From positions 124,001 through 188,000 of the forward strand of contig SCMY01000002.1 in NCBI GenBank assembly GCA_005502805.1: DNA of 64,000 bases, written 5' to 3'. The position numbers and the translations under genes are program-made. The stretch is from Rhizobiales bacterium 2SD. GTDB taxonomy: Bacteria > Pseudomonadota > Alphaproteobacteria > Rhizobiales > Beijerinckiaceae. Of the stretch, positions 17,306 to 26,888 are shown in pieces. Under the pieces are notes generated by a model. That model worked only from the letters and a program-made list of their open reading frames with translations, was not told the DNA's origin and did not search any database. The number at the start of each line of letters is the position of its first letter. The stretch's first letter is position 1.

Positions 17306-18714
17306 TGCTTCGCCCCCAAAGCCGCCAATTCCCCCGGCAGGGCATAAGCCCACTGCGTGATGTTCCCCGCCCCGAGGCAGACGACATAGTCCCCCGGCCC
17401 GGCCAGCTCGGCGACCATGCCGGCGAGCTTGTCGGAGGATTCCAGTGGCAGCGCATGGCGATGGCCGCGTGCCTTGATCGCCGCCACCAGCGAGTCGCGG
17501 TCGGCGCCCGCGATCGGCTGCTCGCCGGCCGCATAGGTGTCGGCGATGATGACCGTGTCGGCGTCGTTGAAGCAGGCGGCGAAGTCGGCGAACAGGCTCG
17601 ACAGGCGGCTGTAGCGATGCGGCTGCATCACCGCGATGACCTTGCCCTTGGTCGAGGCGCGGGCCGCCTTGAGCACGGCGGCGATCTCGACCGGATGGTG
17701 GCCGTAATCGTCGAAGATCAGCGCGCCGTTCCATTCGCCGGTCCGGGTGAAGCGACGCTTCACTCCGCCGAAGCCGGCGAGCGCAGCACGGATCTGCTCG
17801 ACCGGCACGCCGAGATCATAGGCGACGGCAATGGCGGCGGTGGCGTTGAGCGCATTGTGATGGCCTGGCATCGGCATGACGAGATCGCGCACCACCTCGT
17901 CGCGGCCGGTCTTGCGATCGCGGATCAGGAGCGTGAACTTCGCCTGCCCGCCGGAAAGATCGATGTCGATCAGACGGAAATCGGCCTGCGGGTTCTCGCC
18001 ATAGGTGACAACGCGGCGGTCCTCGATCTGGCCGACCAGCCCCTGCACCGTCGGGTGGTCGATGCACATCACCGCGAAACCGTAGAACGGCAGGTTCTCG
18101 ACGAAGGAGCGGAACGCCGCCTTGATCGCGTCGAAGGTGCCGAAATGGTCGAGATGCTCGGGGTCGATATTGGTGATGATCGCGACGTCGGCCGGCAGCT
18201 TCAGGAAGGTGCCGTCGGATTCGTCGGCTTCGACCACCATCCAGTCGCTCTCGCCCATGCGGGCATTGGTGCCGTAGGCGTTGATGATGCCGCCATTGAT
18301 CACGGTCGGGTCGAGCCCGCCCTTCTCCAACAGCGTCGCGACCAGCGAGGTCGTGGTCGTCTTGCCATGCGTGCCGGCGATGGCGACGCAGCTCTTCAGC
18401 CGCATCAGCTCGGCCAGCATCTCGGCGCGGCGCACCACCGGCAGGCGCTTCTCGCGCGCCGCCATCAATTCGGGATTGTCGCGCTTGATCGCGGTCGAGA
18501 CGACGACGACCTCGGCCTCGCCGATATTCTCGGCCTTGTGGCCGACGAAGGTCCTGATGCCCTTCTCTGCGAGGCGCTTGACGTTGGCGCCGTCGGAGGC
18601 ATCCGAGCCCTGCACCTGGTAGCCGAGATTGTGCAGGACCTCGGCGATGCCGGACATGCCGATGCCGCCGATTCCGACGAAATGGATGGAGCCGAGCTTC
18701 GGCGGCAGCTTCAT
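17302..18714 (-). CDS. murC: UDP-N-acetylmuramate--L-alanine ligase MurC
   Basis: First Mur ligase, adds L-Ala to UDP-MurNAc; 470 residues. N-terminal Rossmann motif [17 protein letters not shown] binds the UDP part, the P-loop is [14 protein letters not shown], and [11 protein letters not shown] and [13 protein letters not shown] mark the C-terminal domain, as usual for MurC. It follows murG after a 21-bp gap and is coupled to murB by a 4-bp overlap. Confidence 0.97.
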   Translation of the reverse strand: MKLPPKLGSIHFVGIGGIGMSGIAEVLHNLGYQVQGSDASDGANVKRLAEKGIRTFVGHKAENIGEAEVVVVSTAIKRDNPELMAAREKRLPVVRRAEMLAELMRLKSCVAIAGTHGKTTTTSLVATLLEKGGLDPTVINGGIINAYGTNARMGESDWMVVEADESDGTFLKLPADVAIITNIDPEHLDHFGTFDAIKAAFRSFVENLPFYGFAVMCIDHPTVQGLVGQIEDRRVVTYGENPQADFRLIDIDLSGGQAKFTLLIRDRKTGRDEVVRDLVMPMPGHHNALNATAAIAVAYDLGVPVEQIRAALAGFGGVKRRFTRTGEWNGALIFDDYGHHPVEIAAVLKAARASTKGKVIAVMQPHRYSRLSSLFADFAACFNDADTVIIADTYAAGEQPIAGADRDSLVAAIKARGHRHALPLESSDKLAGMVAELAGPGDYVVCLGAGNITQWAYALPGELAALGAKQ

Positions 18715-18735
18715 GATGGATACGTCCTGAGATGA

Positions 18736-19836
18736 TCAGCCTTGGGCGGTCTGCAGCACGAGCCGCGCCAGGCGGTCGGCCGCATCCGGTATGCCCGCGC
18801 TCTTGGCCGCCTGAGCCATCGCCGTCAAGCGGTGAGGCTCGGCGAGGAGCGTGGAAAGCTCGGCGGCAAGGCGCCGCGGCGAGAAATCGTTCTGCAGAAT
18901 CATCATCGCCCCGCCGGCCCTGGCGAGCACGCCGGCATTGGCGGCCTGGTCCTGGTCGAGCGAGCCCGGCAGCGGCACCAGCAGCGAGGGCCGGCCGATC
19001 ACCGTGAGCTCGGCGATGGTCGAAGCGCCGGAGCGCGCGATCACCAGATGCGACGCCGCCATCCTGGCCGGCAGGTCCTTGAAGAAGGGCGCGAGCTCGA
19101 ATTTGACGGCGAGCGAGGAATAGATCTTTCTGACCCGATCATCGTCCTCGGACCGCGCCTGCTGGACAATCGTGAGGCGGCTGCGTTCATCCGCCGAAAG
19201 CAGCTGGATCGCCGGCGGCACGATGTCGGCCATCACCCGAGCGCCCTGGCTACCGCCGAAGACGAGCAGGTTCAGCCGCCCCTCCGGCTCGGCATAGGGC
19301 GAGGCCGCGTCGATCACCGCCGGCCGCACGGGATTGCCGACCTGCGTGCATTTCGCCGCCTGCGCCGGCGTCAGCCCGCTGACTTCGGCGAAACCGGTGG
19401 CGATCGCCTTGACCCGGCTGGCGAGGAAGCGATTGGCCCGGCCGATCACCGCGTTCTGCTCGTGCAGCAGCGTCGGCACGCCCATCAGTGCCGCGGCGAA
19501 CACCGGCGGCACCGTCGGATAGCCGCCGAAGCCGACGACGATGGCAGGCCTGAGTTGCTTGATCGCCTGCCGCGCTGCGAGTCCACCCTTCAGCAACACC
19601 AGCGCCGCCTTCGCCATCGCGACTGGAGACTTGCCCGAGGGCGTCGCCGCCGGCACGGCATGGATCGACTCGGCCGGGAAGTTGCCGGCGTATTCGGCGG
19701 CACGCGTATCGGTGATCAGCGCGACCCGGGCGCCGACCCGGTGCAAAGCGTGGCTCAGCGCCTCGGCCGGGAAGAGATGCCCGCCGGTGCCGCCGGCAGC
19801 GAGGACGACGAGCGGCGCCTGTGCTCCTGCGTTCAC
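18736..19836 (-). CDS. murG: UDP-N-acetylglucosamine--N-acetylmuramyl-(pentapeptide) pyrophosphoryl-undecaprenol GlcNAc transferase MurG
   Basis: Peripheral membrane glycosyltransferase that converts lipid I to lipid II, 366 residues. The glycine-rich GAGGTGGHLFP-type loop is at the N-terminus (AAGGTGGHLFPAEAL), FGGYPTVPP and LHEQNAVIGRANRFLA follow, and the donor-binding half shows VFGGSQGA and SGASTIAELTVIGRPSLLVPLP (in part). The start overlaps the ftsW stop by 4 bp. Confidence 0.97.
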   Translation of the reverse strand: MNAGAQAPLVVLAAGGTGGHLFPAEALSHALHRVGARVALITDTRAAEYAGNFPAESIHAVPAATPSGKSPVAMAKAALVLLKGGLAARQAIKQLRPAIVVGFGGYPTVPPVFAAALMGVPTLLHEQNAVIGRANRFLASRVKAIATGFAEVSGLTPAQAAKCTQVGNPVRPAVIDAASPYAEPEGRLNLLVFGGSQGARVMADIVPPAIQLLSADERSRLTIVQQARSEDDDRVRKIYSSLAVKFELAPFFKDLPARMAASHLVIARSGASTIAELTVIGRPSLLVPLPGSLDQDQAANAGVLARAGGAMMILQNDFSPRRLAAELSTLLAEPHRLTAMAQAAKSAGIPDAADRLARLVLQTAQG

Positions 19837-20972
19837 GAGCGCCGCCCCGGCTCGCCGAAGCTCTCGGCTCGCGGCCGCTTTCGGGTCAGCGCCAGCAGGA
19901 AGCCGGTGCCGAGCGCCAGCGAGATCAGCGAGGAGCCGCCATAGGAGATGAACGGCAAGGTCATGCCCTTGGCCGGCATCATGTGCAGGTTCACCATCAT
20001 GTTGATCGCGGCCTGGATGCCGAAGAGCAAAGCGAGGCCGGTGACACCGAGGCGCACGAACGGGTCCTCGGCGCGCTGCGCCACGAACAGCGCGCGCAGC
20101 ACGATGGTCGCGAACAGCAGAACCAGCACCATGCAGACGACGATCCCGAACTCCTCCGCCGTCACCGCGAAGATGAAGTCGGTATGGGCATCGGGCAGGA
20201 TGCGTTTCACGGTCCCCTCGCCCGGCCCTTTGCCGAACCAGCCGCCCTGGGCGAAGCTCTCGAGCGCAGTATCGACCTGGAAGGTGTCGCCCGAGCCCTT
20301 GTCCACGAAGCGCTCGATACGGGCGCGGACGTGCGGGACGAGCTCATAGGCGATGAACAGGCCGATGGCGCCGATGCCCCCCAGCCCCATCACCCAGAAC
20401 CAGTGCAGGCCGGCGACGAAGAACAGCCCGGCCCAGACGAGGGTGACGAGGATGGTCTGGCCGAAATCGGGCTGCAGCACGAGCGGCACGATCGTGATCG
20501 GCAGCAGCAGGAAGGCGAGGATCGTGCCCGGCAGCTCCGGCCGGCGGTGGCCTTCGGAGAAGGCCCAGGCGGCGAGCACGACGAAGGCGGGCTTGAGGAA
20601 TTCGGAAGGCTGCACCGAACCGAGCGGGCCGAGCGTCAGCCAGCGCTTGGCGCCTTTCACCTCGACGCCGAAATAGAGCGTGCCGACCACGCCGGCGAGC
20701 GACAGCACGAAGATGATCAGGGCGATCCGCCGCACCTGGCGCGGCGCCAGCAGCGAGGTCGAGAGAAAGATCGCCAGCGCGACCAGCAGATAGACCACCT
20801 GGCGATTGACGAAATGAAAGGTCGACAGTCCCAGCCGCTCGGCGACCGGGGGCCCGCCCGCCATCAGCAGCACGACGCCGGAGACCATCAACGCCACCAG
20901 CGTCGTCAGGATGACGCGGTCGATCGACCACCACCAGCGGCCGCTCAGGCTCGGTTCTGCGCGCGAGACCAT
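19833..20972 (-). CDS. ftsW: Septal peptidoglycan polymerase FtsW
   Basis: SEDS-family glycosyltransferase of the divisome, 379 residues with about ten membrane helices. SEDS landmarks include GAKRWLTLGPLGSVQPSEFLK (in part), VLQPDFGQTILV and the C-terminal PFISYGGSSLISLALGTG. It partners FtsI. The TetR/DinB/cupin module lies upstream, so ftsW may need a promoter in the 118-bp gap at 20973-21090, which holds a GGTTAACC sequence at 21042. Confidence 0.96.
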   Translation of the reverse strand: MVSRAEPSLSGRWWWSIDRVILTTLVALMVSGVVLLMAGGPPVAERLGLSTFHFVNRQVVYLLVALAIFLSTSLLAPRQVRRIALIIFVLSLAGVVGTLYFGVEVKGAKRWLTLGPLGSVQPSEFLKPAFVVLAAWAFSEGHRRPELPGTILAFLLLPITIVPLVLQPDFGQTILVTLVWAGLFFVAGLHWFWVMGLGGIGAIGLFIAYELVPHVRARIERFVDKGSGDTFQVDTALESFAQGGWFGKGPGEGTVKRILPDAHTDFIFAVTAEEFGIVVCMVLVLLFATIVLRALFVAQRAEDPFVRLGVTGLALLFGIQAAINMMVNLHMMPAKGMTLPFISYGGSSLISLALGTGFLLALTRKRPRAESFGEPGRRS

Positions 20973-21090
20973 CGTTCCAAGGCTCCGTACGGACGGGCAT
21001 ATCGAAGGCGCCCGCTCCGGCGAATCACTCTGTCAATGAATGGTTAACCGATTGATTCCGATGCGGGTGATCGCGCCTTCGCATGTGCGA

Positions 21091-21705
21091 TCACTGGGGC
21101 TTGTCCACTGCGGCCTCGCCGCGATCTCCCAGATAGGCGCAAACCAGCCTGACGAGCTCGTCCCGTATCGCAGGCTCATGCAGCCTGCCACGTCGCGCTG
21201 CATTGTGGATCACGCCATCGATGGCGTCGGAAAGGACGAGTCCGACGATCGATGCGGCAACGTCCCGACTCTGCGATCCATAGATGGCCGCCGCCTGCGT
21301 GAAGAGCGACAGGTATTGCGCCTCGATCTGGTGGTTCGGGTGGCGATAGGCCTCGAGGCCCGGGACCTCGTCCAACAGCACCCGGTGCAAGCCCGGATGG
21401 AGGCTGTGCGCTTCGATGAGGTTGGTCACCAGGGCTTCGACGAACACCGTGAGGGCTTCTGTCTCCGCCAGAGCGCTCTTGATGGCGTCGAGACTGTCAT
21501 CGATATGCCGCCGCCGGATCGCGTCGACCAGGGACAGCTTGTCGGGAAAATACTGGTAGAGCGAGCCGATGCTGACGCCAGCGGCCTCGGCGACCTTGTT
21601 GGTGGTGAAGCCATTCCAGCCCTGCTTGCTCAGAATGCGAGCCCCGGCCTCGACCACCGCTTCGACCGTCGCCCGCGACCGCGCCTGGCGCGGCTCCTTG
21701 CGCAT
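21091..21705 (-). CDS. TetR-family transcriptional regulator
   Basis: Helix-turn-helix repressor, 204 residues from ATG 21705, chosen because AAGGGGC lies 8 nt upstream. The HTH reads RATVEAVVEAGARILSKQGW and FTTNKVAEAAGVSIGSLYQY followed by FPDKLSLVDAI, textbook TetR. The C-terminal half (VLLDEVPGLEAYRHPNHQIE, VGLVLSDAIDGVIH) is a typical ligand/dimer domain. It is divergent from the DinB-family gene and part of a module inserted between murD and ftsW. The ligand is unknown. Confidence 0.93.
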   Translation of the reverse strand: MRKEPRQARSRATVEAVVEAGARILSKQGWNGFTTNKVAEAAGVSIGSLYQYFPDKLSLVDAIRRRHIDDSLDAIKSALAETEALTVFVEALVTNLIEAHSLHPGLHRVLLDEVPGLEAYRHPNHQIEAQYLSLFTQAAAIYGSQSRDVAASIVGLVLSDAIDGVIHNAARRGRLHEPAIRDELVRLVCAYLGDRGEAAVDKPQ

Positions 21706-21761
21706 CGAGAATTGCCCCTTGGCGATGCGAGTAGACAAATCAGGCGCTCCGGCTCCGAATA

Positions 21762-21776
21762 TGAGGACATTACTCA
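21762..21776. promoter_or_regulatory. Candidate TetR operator
   Basis: TGAG-N7-CTCA (21762-21765 and 21773-21776) lies in the short gap between the divergent TetR and DinB genes. It is a small symmetric site in the right place. Confidence is limited because the arms are only 4 bp. Confidence 0.45.
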
Positions 21777-21801
21777 CATTTCTCAGACGGGGCCAACGAC
21801 C

Positions 21802-22314
21802 ATGAGCGAGATGCTGCAGACCCTTTATGGCTATCAGGCCTGGGCAAACCGCGACCTGCTCGACAAGCTGGCTTTGCTCGATGAAACGACGCAGGCGACC
21901 GAGCGCGAGACCGCGCTGAGACTGGTCAGTCACCACCATGTCGTCGCCCGTATTTTCGCCGGGCATCTGACCGGCACGAACCATGGCTACGCCTCGGACA
22001 ACATGGTCGAGACACCGTCCCTTGGCGAACTCCAGACATCCGTCGCCGCGACGGATCGCTGGTACCGGGACTATGTCCGGACGATCTCTCCTGAGGCGCT
22101 CTCCCAAACCGTGGCGTTCAGCTTCACCGATGGCGACAAGGGCAGCATGACAAGGCATGAAATGCTGCTGCACGTCGCCCTGCATTCGGCTGTACATCGC
22201 GGCGAGGTCTGCCGGATCCTGTGGCAGCTCTCGATCACACCGCCCTGGGACACCCTCGCCGTCTACCTGCACCAGTCGGAACCGGCGCGGCGCGAGCAGA
22301 GCGCGGCGGCTTAG
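21802..22314 (+). CDS. DinB-family (DUF664-like) metal-dependent protein
   Basis: Four-helix-bundle protein of the DinB/YfiT superfamily, 170 residues from ATG 21802. The fold is recognisable from LQTLYGYQAWANRDLLDKL at the start, a histidine-bearing LVSHHHVVARIFAGHLTG segment, and the C-terminal HEMLLHVALHSAVHRGEVCRI (in part). These three histidine regions are where the family binds a divalent metal. Members include thiol transferases and many proteins without known reaction, so no substrate is assigned. The gene converges on the cupin gene with a 4-bp overlap and is probably controlled by the divergent TetR regulator. Confidence 0.88.
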   Translation: MSEMLQTLYGYQAWANRDLLDKLALLDETTQATERETALRLVSHHHVVARIFAGHLTGTNHGYASDNMVETPSLGELQTSVAATDRWYRDYVRTISPEALSQTVAFSFTDGDKGSMTRHEMLLHVALHSAVHRGEVCRILWQLSITPPWDTLAVYLHQSEPARREQSAAA

Positions 22315-22772
22315 GCCTCGGGATAAGGCGTTCCATCCTTGTGCAGGAAGCGACCGTCCCTGCTCGGGCTCATCATGTCGATGTCGGAGCAGGTGATCAC
22401 GTCGTCCGGCGAGCGGCTGCCGACTTCGAGATAGACCGCGACATTGTCCGAGCGGTTGATCATGTGATGGCCGTTGCCGCTGTCCTTGGCGAAAGCGGCG
22501 CAATCGCCGGCGCGCAGCACGGTTTCGCCTCCGTCCTCGACCAGCACCAACTCGCCTTCGAGCAGGTAGACGAACTCATCCTCATGCGAATGCCAGTGGC
22601 GCTGGCTCGACCAGCCACCCGGCGGCAGTCGCATCAGGTTGACGCCGAAATCGCCGAGCCCACCGGCGTTGCCGAGCCGCTTGCGGATGCGGTTCACGCA
22701 GGGGCCGTCGAAGGGCTTCGGATAGCCCGAACCCTTGCGCTCGGGGACGGCTGCGACGTCAATCTTGGGCAT
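22311..22772 (-). CDS. Cupin-domain protein
   Basis: Small single-domain beta-barrel protein, 153 residues from ATG 22772 (MPKIDVAAVPERKG). Cupin motif 1 is seen as RHWHSHEDEFVYLLEGELVL with the metal-binding H-x-H and E, and motif 2 as GDCAAFAKDSGNGHHMINRS (in part) with the second histidine. No catalytic assignment is possible. It lies 45 bp after the murD stop on the same strand and could be read from the dcw transcript, or it may belong to the TetR/DinB module with which it converges. Confidence 0.88.
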   Translation of the reverse strand: MPKIDVAAVPERKGSGYPKPFDGPCVNRIRKRLGNAGGLGDFGVNLMRLPPGGWSSQRHWHSHEDEFVYLLEGELVLVEDGGETVLRAGDCAAFAKDSGNGHHMINRSDNVAVYLEVGSRSPDDVITCSDIDMMSPSRDGRFLHKDGTPYPEA

Positions 22773-22817
22773 GGACGGGCACCTCCAGATGGTGGCTGTC
22801 CGCAAGCTATCACGCGG

Positions 22818-24248
22818 CTAACGTGTTGCGATCGCCTCGAACCCCGGCAATGCCTTGACCAGCGCCCGGAAGGTATCGCCCCGCACCTCGAAATTCGGGA
22901 ACTGATCCTGCGAAGCGCATGCCGGCGAGAGCAGCACCGCGATCTCGCCCGTCCCATGCTGCGCCAACGCTGCCTTGGTCGCGGCAGCGACCGCAACGTC
23001 GAGCGTTCCGCTGCGCTCATAGGCGACGCGGCCGTCATCGTCGAACGTCCCGGCAAAGAGATCGCTCGCCGCGCCGATGAGATAGGCGCGGGCGATGTTG
23101 GGGAAATAGCGCCGCAGCGACTCGATCCCGCCTTCCTTGGCCTTGCCGCCGAGGATCCAGAAGATCTCGCGGAAGGAGGTCAGCGCCTTCTCGGTCGAAT
23201 CCGCATTGGTCGCCTTGGAGTCGTTAATGAAGACGACCCGGCCGATCCGGCCGAGTTCCTCCATCCGGTGCTTCAGGCCGGGATAGCTCTTGAACCCAGC
23301 GGCGATCTCATCGGCTGTCAGCCCCAGCGCCGCGCAGGCGGCAAAGGCAGCGGCCGCATTCTGGGCATTGTGGCTGCCGCGCAGGGACCCGATGCCGGCG
23401 AGATTGGCGACGACCCTGGGCTTGCCGTCCCTGACCTCGACGATCCGCGTATCGAGCTGGCCGGCATTGGCGGTGACGCCGGCGAAGACGCCTTCGTCGA
23501 GCGGCTGCTCCCCGCTGATCTTGACCAAGGGCTTGTCCGAGGCCGCCCGCCGGCGCGCCATCTGCTTCGACGGCTCGTCGTCGACGCCGATCACCGCGAT
23601 GTCGGAGGCGGCGACGAGCCGCTCCTTGATCGCGCCATAGGCCTCGAAGGTGCCATGCCGCTCGAGATGATCCGGCGTCAGGTTCATCTGGATGCCCACG
23701 CTCGGCTTGATCGAAGGCGCAAGATCGATCTGGAAGGTCGAGCACTCGACGACATGGATGCGGTGATCGGCCGGCGGCTCCAGCGCCAGCACGGGGGTGC
23801 CGATATTGCCGCCCATCTGCGCGTCGCGGCCGGCCGCCTGCAGCACATGCGCGATCAGCGCGGTCGTCGTCGACTTGCCATTGGTGCCGGTGATGCAGAC
23901 CACCGGCGCGTTCGGTGCGATCTTCGCCCGCTCCAGGAAGAACAGTTCGATGTCACCGATCACCGGGACATTCGCCGCCTTGGCCTTCTCGGCCGCCCAG
24001 TGCGGCGCGGGATGGGTCAGCGGCACGCCCGGCGAGAGCACGAGGGCGGCAAAACCCGACCAGTCGGCGCTGGCGAGATCCACAACGGTGAGCCCCTCGG
24101 ACGCCGCCTTGTCGCGGCCTGCCTGGTTATCGTCCCAGCAGGCGACCTGCGCGCCGCCAGCAATGAGCGCACGCGCCGTCGCCAGCCCCGAACCACCGAG
24201 GCCGAACAGGGCGAGCCTCTTGCCTGCGAAAACCGTGACCGGTGTCAT
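22818..24248 (-). CDS. murD: UDP-N-acetylmuramoyl-L-alanine--D-glutamate ligase MurD
   Basis: Second Mur ligase, adds D-Glu; 476 residues. The N-terminal LFGLGGSGLATARAL Rossmann motif, P-loop CITGTNGKSTTTALIAH, central MNLTPDHLERHGTFEAY, and the C-terminal FINDSKATNADSTEKAL are all in family order. It is separated from mraY by 112 bp filled by two palindromic repeats. Confidence 0.97.
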   Translation of the reverse strand: MTPVTVFAGKRLALFGLGGSGLATARALIAGGAQVACWDDNQAGRDKAASEGLTVVDLASADWSGFAALVLSPGVPLTHPAPHWAAEKAKAANVPVIGDIELFFLERAKIAPNAPVVCITGTNGKSTTTALIAHVLQAAGRDAQMGGNIGTPVLALEPPADHRIHVVECSTFQIDLAPSIKPSVGIQMNLTPDHLERHGTFEAYGAIKERLVAASDIAVIGVDDEPSKQMARRRAASDKPLVKISGEQPLDEGVFAGVTANAGQLDTRIVEVRDGKPRVVANLAGIGSLRGSHNAQNAAAAFAACAALGLTADEIAAGFKSYPGLKHRMEELGRIGRVVFINDSKATNADSTEKALTSFREIFWILGGKAKEGGIESLRRYFPNIARAYLIGAASDLFAGTFDDDGRVAYERSGTLDVAVAAATKAALAQHGTGEIAVLLSPACASQDQFPNFEVRGDTFRALVKALPGFEAIATR

Positions 24249-24250
24249 AG

Positions 24251-24362
24251 GGGCATGATACCGAGAAGTGGGAATCGGTTTTCGGCTGACATCATGCCCT
24301 CACTTGAAAGTTGGAGCATGTCCTGATCGCAAAAGCGGCGCCCACTTTTGCGGGACATGCTC
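24251..24362. repeat. Two tandem palindromic repeats between mraY and murD
   Basis: First element: 9-bp arms GGGCATGAT (24251-24259) and ATCATGCCC (24291-24299) enclosing GAAGTGGGAATCGGTTTTCGG-type sequence, the signature of a dispersed palindromic repeat common in Hyphomicrobiales. Second element: 10-bp arms at 24314-24323 and 24353-24362 with an inner 8-bp stem 24328-24335/24345-24352. The outer arm of the second element overlaps the mraY stop codon. Transcribed in the minus direction they form two consecutive hairpins between mraY and murD. Confidence 0.75.
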
Positions 24363-25443
24363 AGCGCAGCTTCAGCGTGGCGAGGCCGACCAGCGCCAGC
24401 ACCACCGAGATGATCCAGAAGCGGATCACCACCTGCGGCTCGGTCCAGCCCAGCTTCTCGAAATGATGGTGGATCGGCGCCATCAGGAAGACGCGCTTGC
24501 CGGTGCGCTTGAACACCGCGACCTGGATGATCACCGAGAGCGCCTCGACCACGAACAGGCCGCCGACGATGGCCAGCACGACCTCGTGCTTGATCGCCAC
24601 CGCGATCGTGCCGAGCATGCCGCCAAGGCCGAGCGAGCCTGTGTCCCCCATGAAGATCTGGGCCGGCGGCGCGTTGAACCAGAGGAAGCCTAGCCCAGCC
24701 CCCATCATCGCGCCGCAGATCACGGCGAGCTCGCCAACGCCGGGGACGTGGTGGATCTGCAGGTAGTTGGCGAAGATGGCGTTACCGGCGAGATAGGCGA
24801 TGAAGCCGAAGGTGCCGGCCGCGATCATCACCGGCACGATGGCGAGTCCGTCGAGCCCGTCGGTCAGGTTCACCGAATTGCCGGCGCCGACGACGACGAA
24901 GGCGGTGACGACCGGGAACAGGATGCCGAGCGGGATCATCAGCTCCTTGAGGAACGGCATGGCGAAGCCGCTGGCGATCGAAGGCGGGCTGACCTGCATG
25001 ATCGCCGTGCAGGCGATCAGCGCGATGACGATCTCGAGGCCGAGGCGCGCCTTGCTGGAGAAGCCCTTATGCGACTGCTTGGTCACCTTGAGATAGTCGT
25101 CATAGAAGCCGATCGCGCCATAGCTCGCGGTGACGCCGAGCACGATCCAGACGTAAGGATTGCGCAGGTTGCCCCAGAGCAGCGTCGCGACGAACAGTCC
25201 GGTCAGGATCATCAGCCCGCCCATGGTCGGCGTGCCGCGCTTGGCGAGATGCGATTCCGGTCCGTCGGTGCGGATCGGCTGGCCCTTGCCCTGTTTGATC
25301 CTCAGCCAGGAGATCGCCGCCGGCCCGAAGAAGAAGACGAAGAGCAGCGCCGTCGCGGTCGCCCCGCCGGCGCGGAAGGTGATGTAGCGGAAGACGTTGA
25401 GGATCGGGAAGTGCACCGCGAAGTCGGCGAGCCAGACCAGCAT
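24361..25443 (-). CDS. mraY: Phospho-N-acetylmuramoyl-pentapeptide-transferase MraY
   Basis: Integral membrane enzyme that makes lipid I, 360 residues with about ten helices. Catalytic loops are seen as ATLLWG..., [28 protein letters not shown] and the closing [15 protein letters not shown] with the HHH motif. The start matches family length. The gene ends inside a palindromic repeat. Confidence 0.97.
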   Translation of the reverse strand: MLVWLADFAVHFPILNVFRYITFRAGGATATALLFVFFFGPAAISWLRIKQGKGQPIRTDGPESHLAKRGTPTMGGLMILTGLFVATLLWGNLRNPYVWIVLGVTASYGAIGFYDDYLKVTKQSHKGFSSKARLGLEIVIALIACTAIMQVSPPSIASGFAMPFLKELMIPLGILFPVVTAFVVVGAGNSVNLTDGLDGLAIVPVMIAAGTFGFIAYLAGNAIFANYLQIHHVPGVGELAVICGAMMGAGLGFLWFNAPPAQIFMGDTGSLGLGGMLGTIAVAIKHEVVLAIVGGLFVVEALSVIIQVAVFKRTGKRVFLMAPIHHHFEKLGWTEPQVVIRFWIISVVLALVGLATLKLR

Positions 25444-25460
25444 CGAATTCTATTCCTTAC

Positions 25461-26888
25461 TCAGTCGTCGGCCTGGACGACCGGGAAGCGAGCCGTCATC
25501 GCCTTGACGATCGGCCCCATGCGCGTACCGAGCGAGCCCTTCACCGTGACGACGTCGCCGGCGCGGACCGCATCGAGCACATAGGGCTCGAGGCTGCTCG
25601 CCTGTGCGGCATAAGCGCCGCGGCGGTGCGAAGGCAAGGCGTCGTAGAGGGATCTCATCAGCGGGCCACAGGCGAAAACGAGATCGATGCCGTTGCCGGT
25701 GACCGCGTCGGCGAGCCCCTTGTGCAGCTCCGGCGCGGTTTCGCCGAGCTCCAGCATGTCGCCGAGCACGGCGATCCGCCGCCCTCTGCCGGCCACCGGC
25801 ATGCGCCCGAGATTCTCGATCGCGGCCCGCATCGAGGCAGGGTTGCCGTTATAGCTCTCGTCGATCAGCGTGAACGGGCCAGCCGGCGCATGCAGTACCT
25901 GCCGTGCGCCGCGACCGGACGGCGGGGTCAGATCGGCGAGCGCCAGCGCCGCCAGAGCGAGATCGGCGCCGAGCGCCTCGGCCGCCGCCAGCACGGCGAG
26001 CGAATTGAGGACGATGTGCTTGCCCGGGCTGCCGAGCTTGTAGGTCACCGGCCGCCCCATGACATTGGCTTCGGCGGTCGAGACATCAGGCTTCAAGGAG
26101 CAGCCGAGCAGCCGCACATCGGCGGCCTCGCTCTCGCCGAAGGAGATGACGCGCCCTGCCCCGCTGGCCAGCGCCAGCTCGCGCAGCAGACCGGTCTGCG
26201 CGATGTCGGCGTTGATGATCGCGGTGCCGCCCGCCTTCAACCCGCCGAAGATCGCCGCCTTCTCGCGGGCGATCCCCTCCAGCGACTCGAAGGCGGCCAG
26301 ATGCACCGGCTGGATCGTGGTGATCACCGCGACGTCGGGCTGGACCATCTTCGCCAGCGGCAGGATCTCGCCAGGCGCGTTCATGCCGATCTCGTAGACG
26401 CCGTAGCGGACGTCACGCGGCGTCCGGGTCAGCGTCAGCGGCACGCCCCAATGGTTGTTGTAGGAGGCGACCGGCGCATGCGTCTTGCCCTGGCGCGAGA
26501 GCACGAGGCGGAGCGCTTCCTTGGTGCCGGTCTTGCCGACCGAGCCGGTCACGGCGACGACCCTGGCGTTGAGCTCGGCCCGGCGCGCCCTGCCGGCCTG
26601 TTCCATGCCGCGCAGGACGTCGGGGACGATGGCGAGCGGCGCATCGGCCGGAAAGGCGCTGGCATGCGCCTCGTCGACCACGGCGAGCGCCGCGCCCTTG
26701 TCGAGCGCCGCCGCCACGAAATCATGTCCGTTGCGCGCCTCGCCGGTGATCGCGAAGAAGGCATCGCCCGGCTCGAGCGTGCGCGTGTCGATCGAGGCGC
26801 CGGTGACGGCCGCCGGCACAGGCCCTTGCGAACGGGCGCCCATCGCCTCGATCAGGCGCGCGCCGGTCCACAGCGGTTCGGTGGTCAT
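25461..26888 (-). CDS. murF: UDP-N-acetylmuramoyl-tripeptide--D-alanyl-D-alanine ligase MurF
   Basis: Last cytoplasmic Mur ligase, adds D-Ala-D-Ala; 475 residues. Motifs include GDAFFAITGEARNGHDF, P-loop VTGSVGKTGTKEAL, the central YEIGMNAPGEI and VITTIQPVHLAAFESL, and the C-terminal LIDESYNGNPASMRAAIE (in part). Its ATG overlaps the murE stop by 4 bp. Confidence 0.97.
   Translation of the reverse strand: MTTEPLWTGARLIEAMGARSQGPVPAAVTGASIDTRTLEPGDAFFAITGEARNGHDFVAAALDKGAALAVVDEAHASAFPADAPLAIVPDVLRGMEQAGRARRAELNARVVAVTGSVGKTGTKEALRLVLSRQGKTHAPVASYNNHWGVPLTLTRTPRDVRYGVYEIGMNAPGEILPLAKMVQPDVAVITTIQPVHLAAFESLEGIAREKAAIFGGLKAGGTAIINADIAQTGLLRELALASGAGRVISFGESEAADVRLLGCSLKPDVSTAEANVMGRPVTYKLGSPGKHIVLNSLAVLAAAEALGADLALAALALADLTPPSGRGARQVLHAPAGPFTLIDESYNGNPASMRAAIENLGRMPVAGRGRRIAVLGDMLELGETAPELHKGLADAVTGNGIDLVFACGPLMRSLYDALPSHRRGAYAAQASSLEPYVLDAVRAGDVVTVKGSLGTRMGPIVKAMTARFPVVQADD

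Noticed and set aside
20973..22817. Mobile element as source of the dcw insertions.
   Set aside because: No transposase, integrase, target-site duplication or tRNA attachment site could be seen at the edges of either module.
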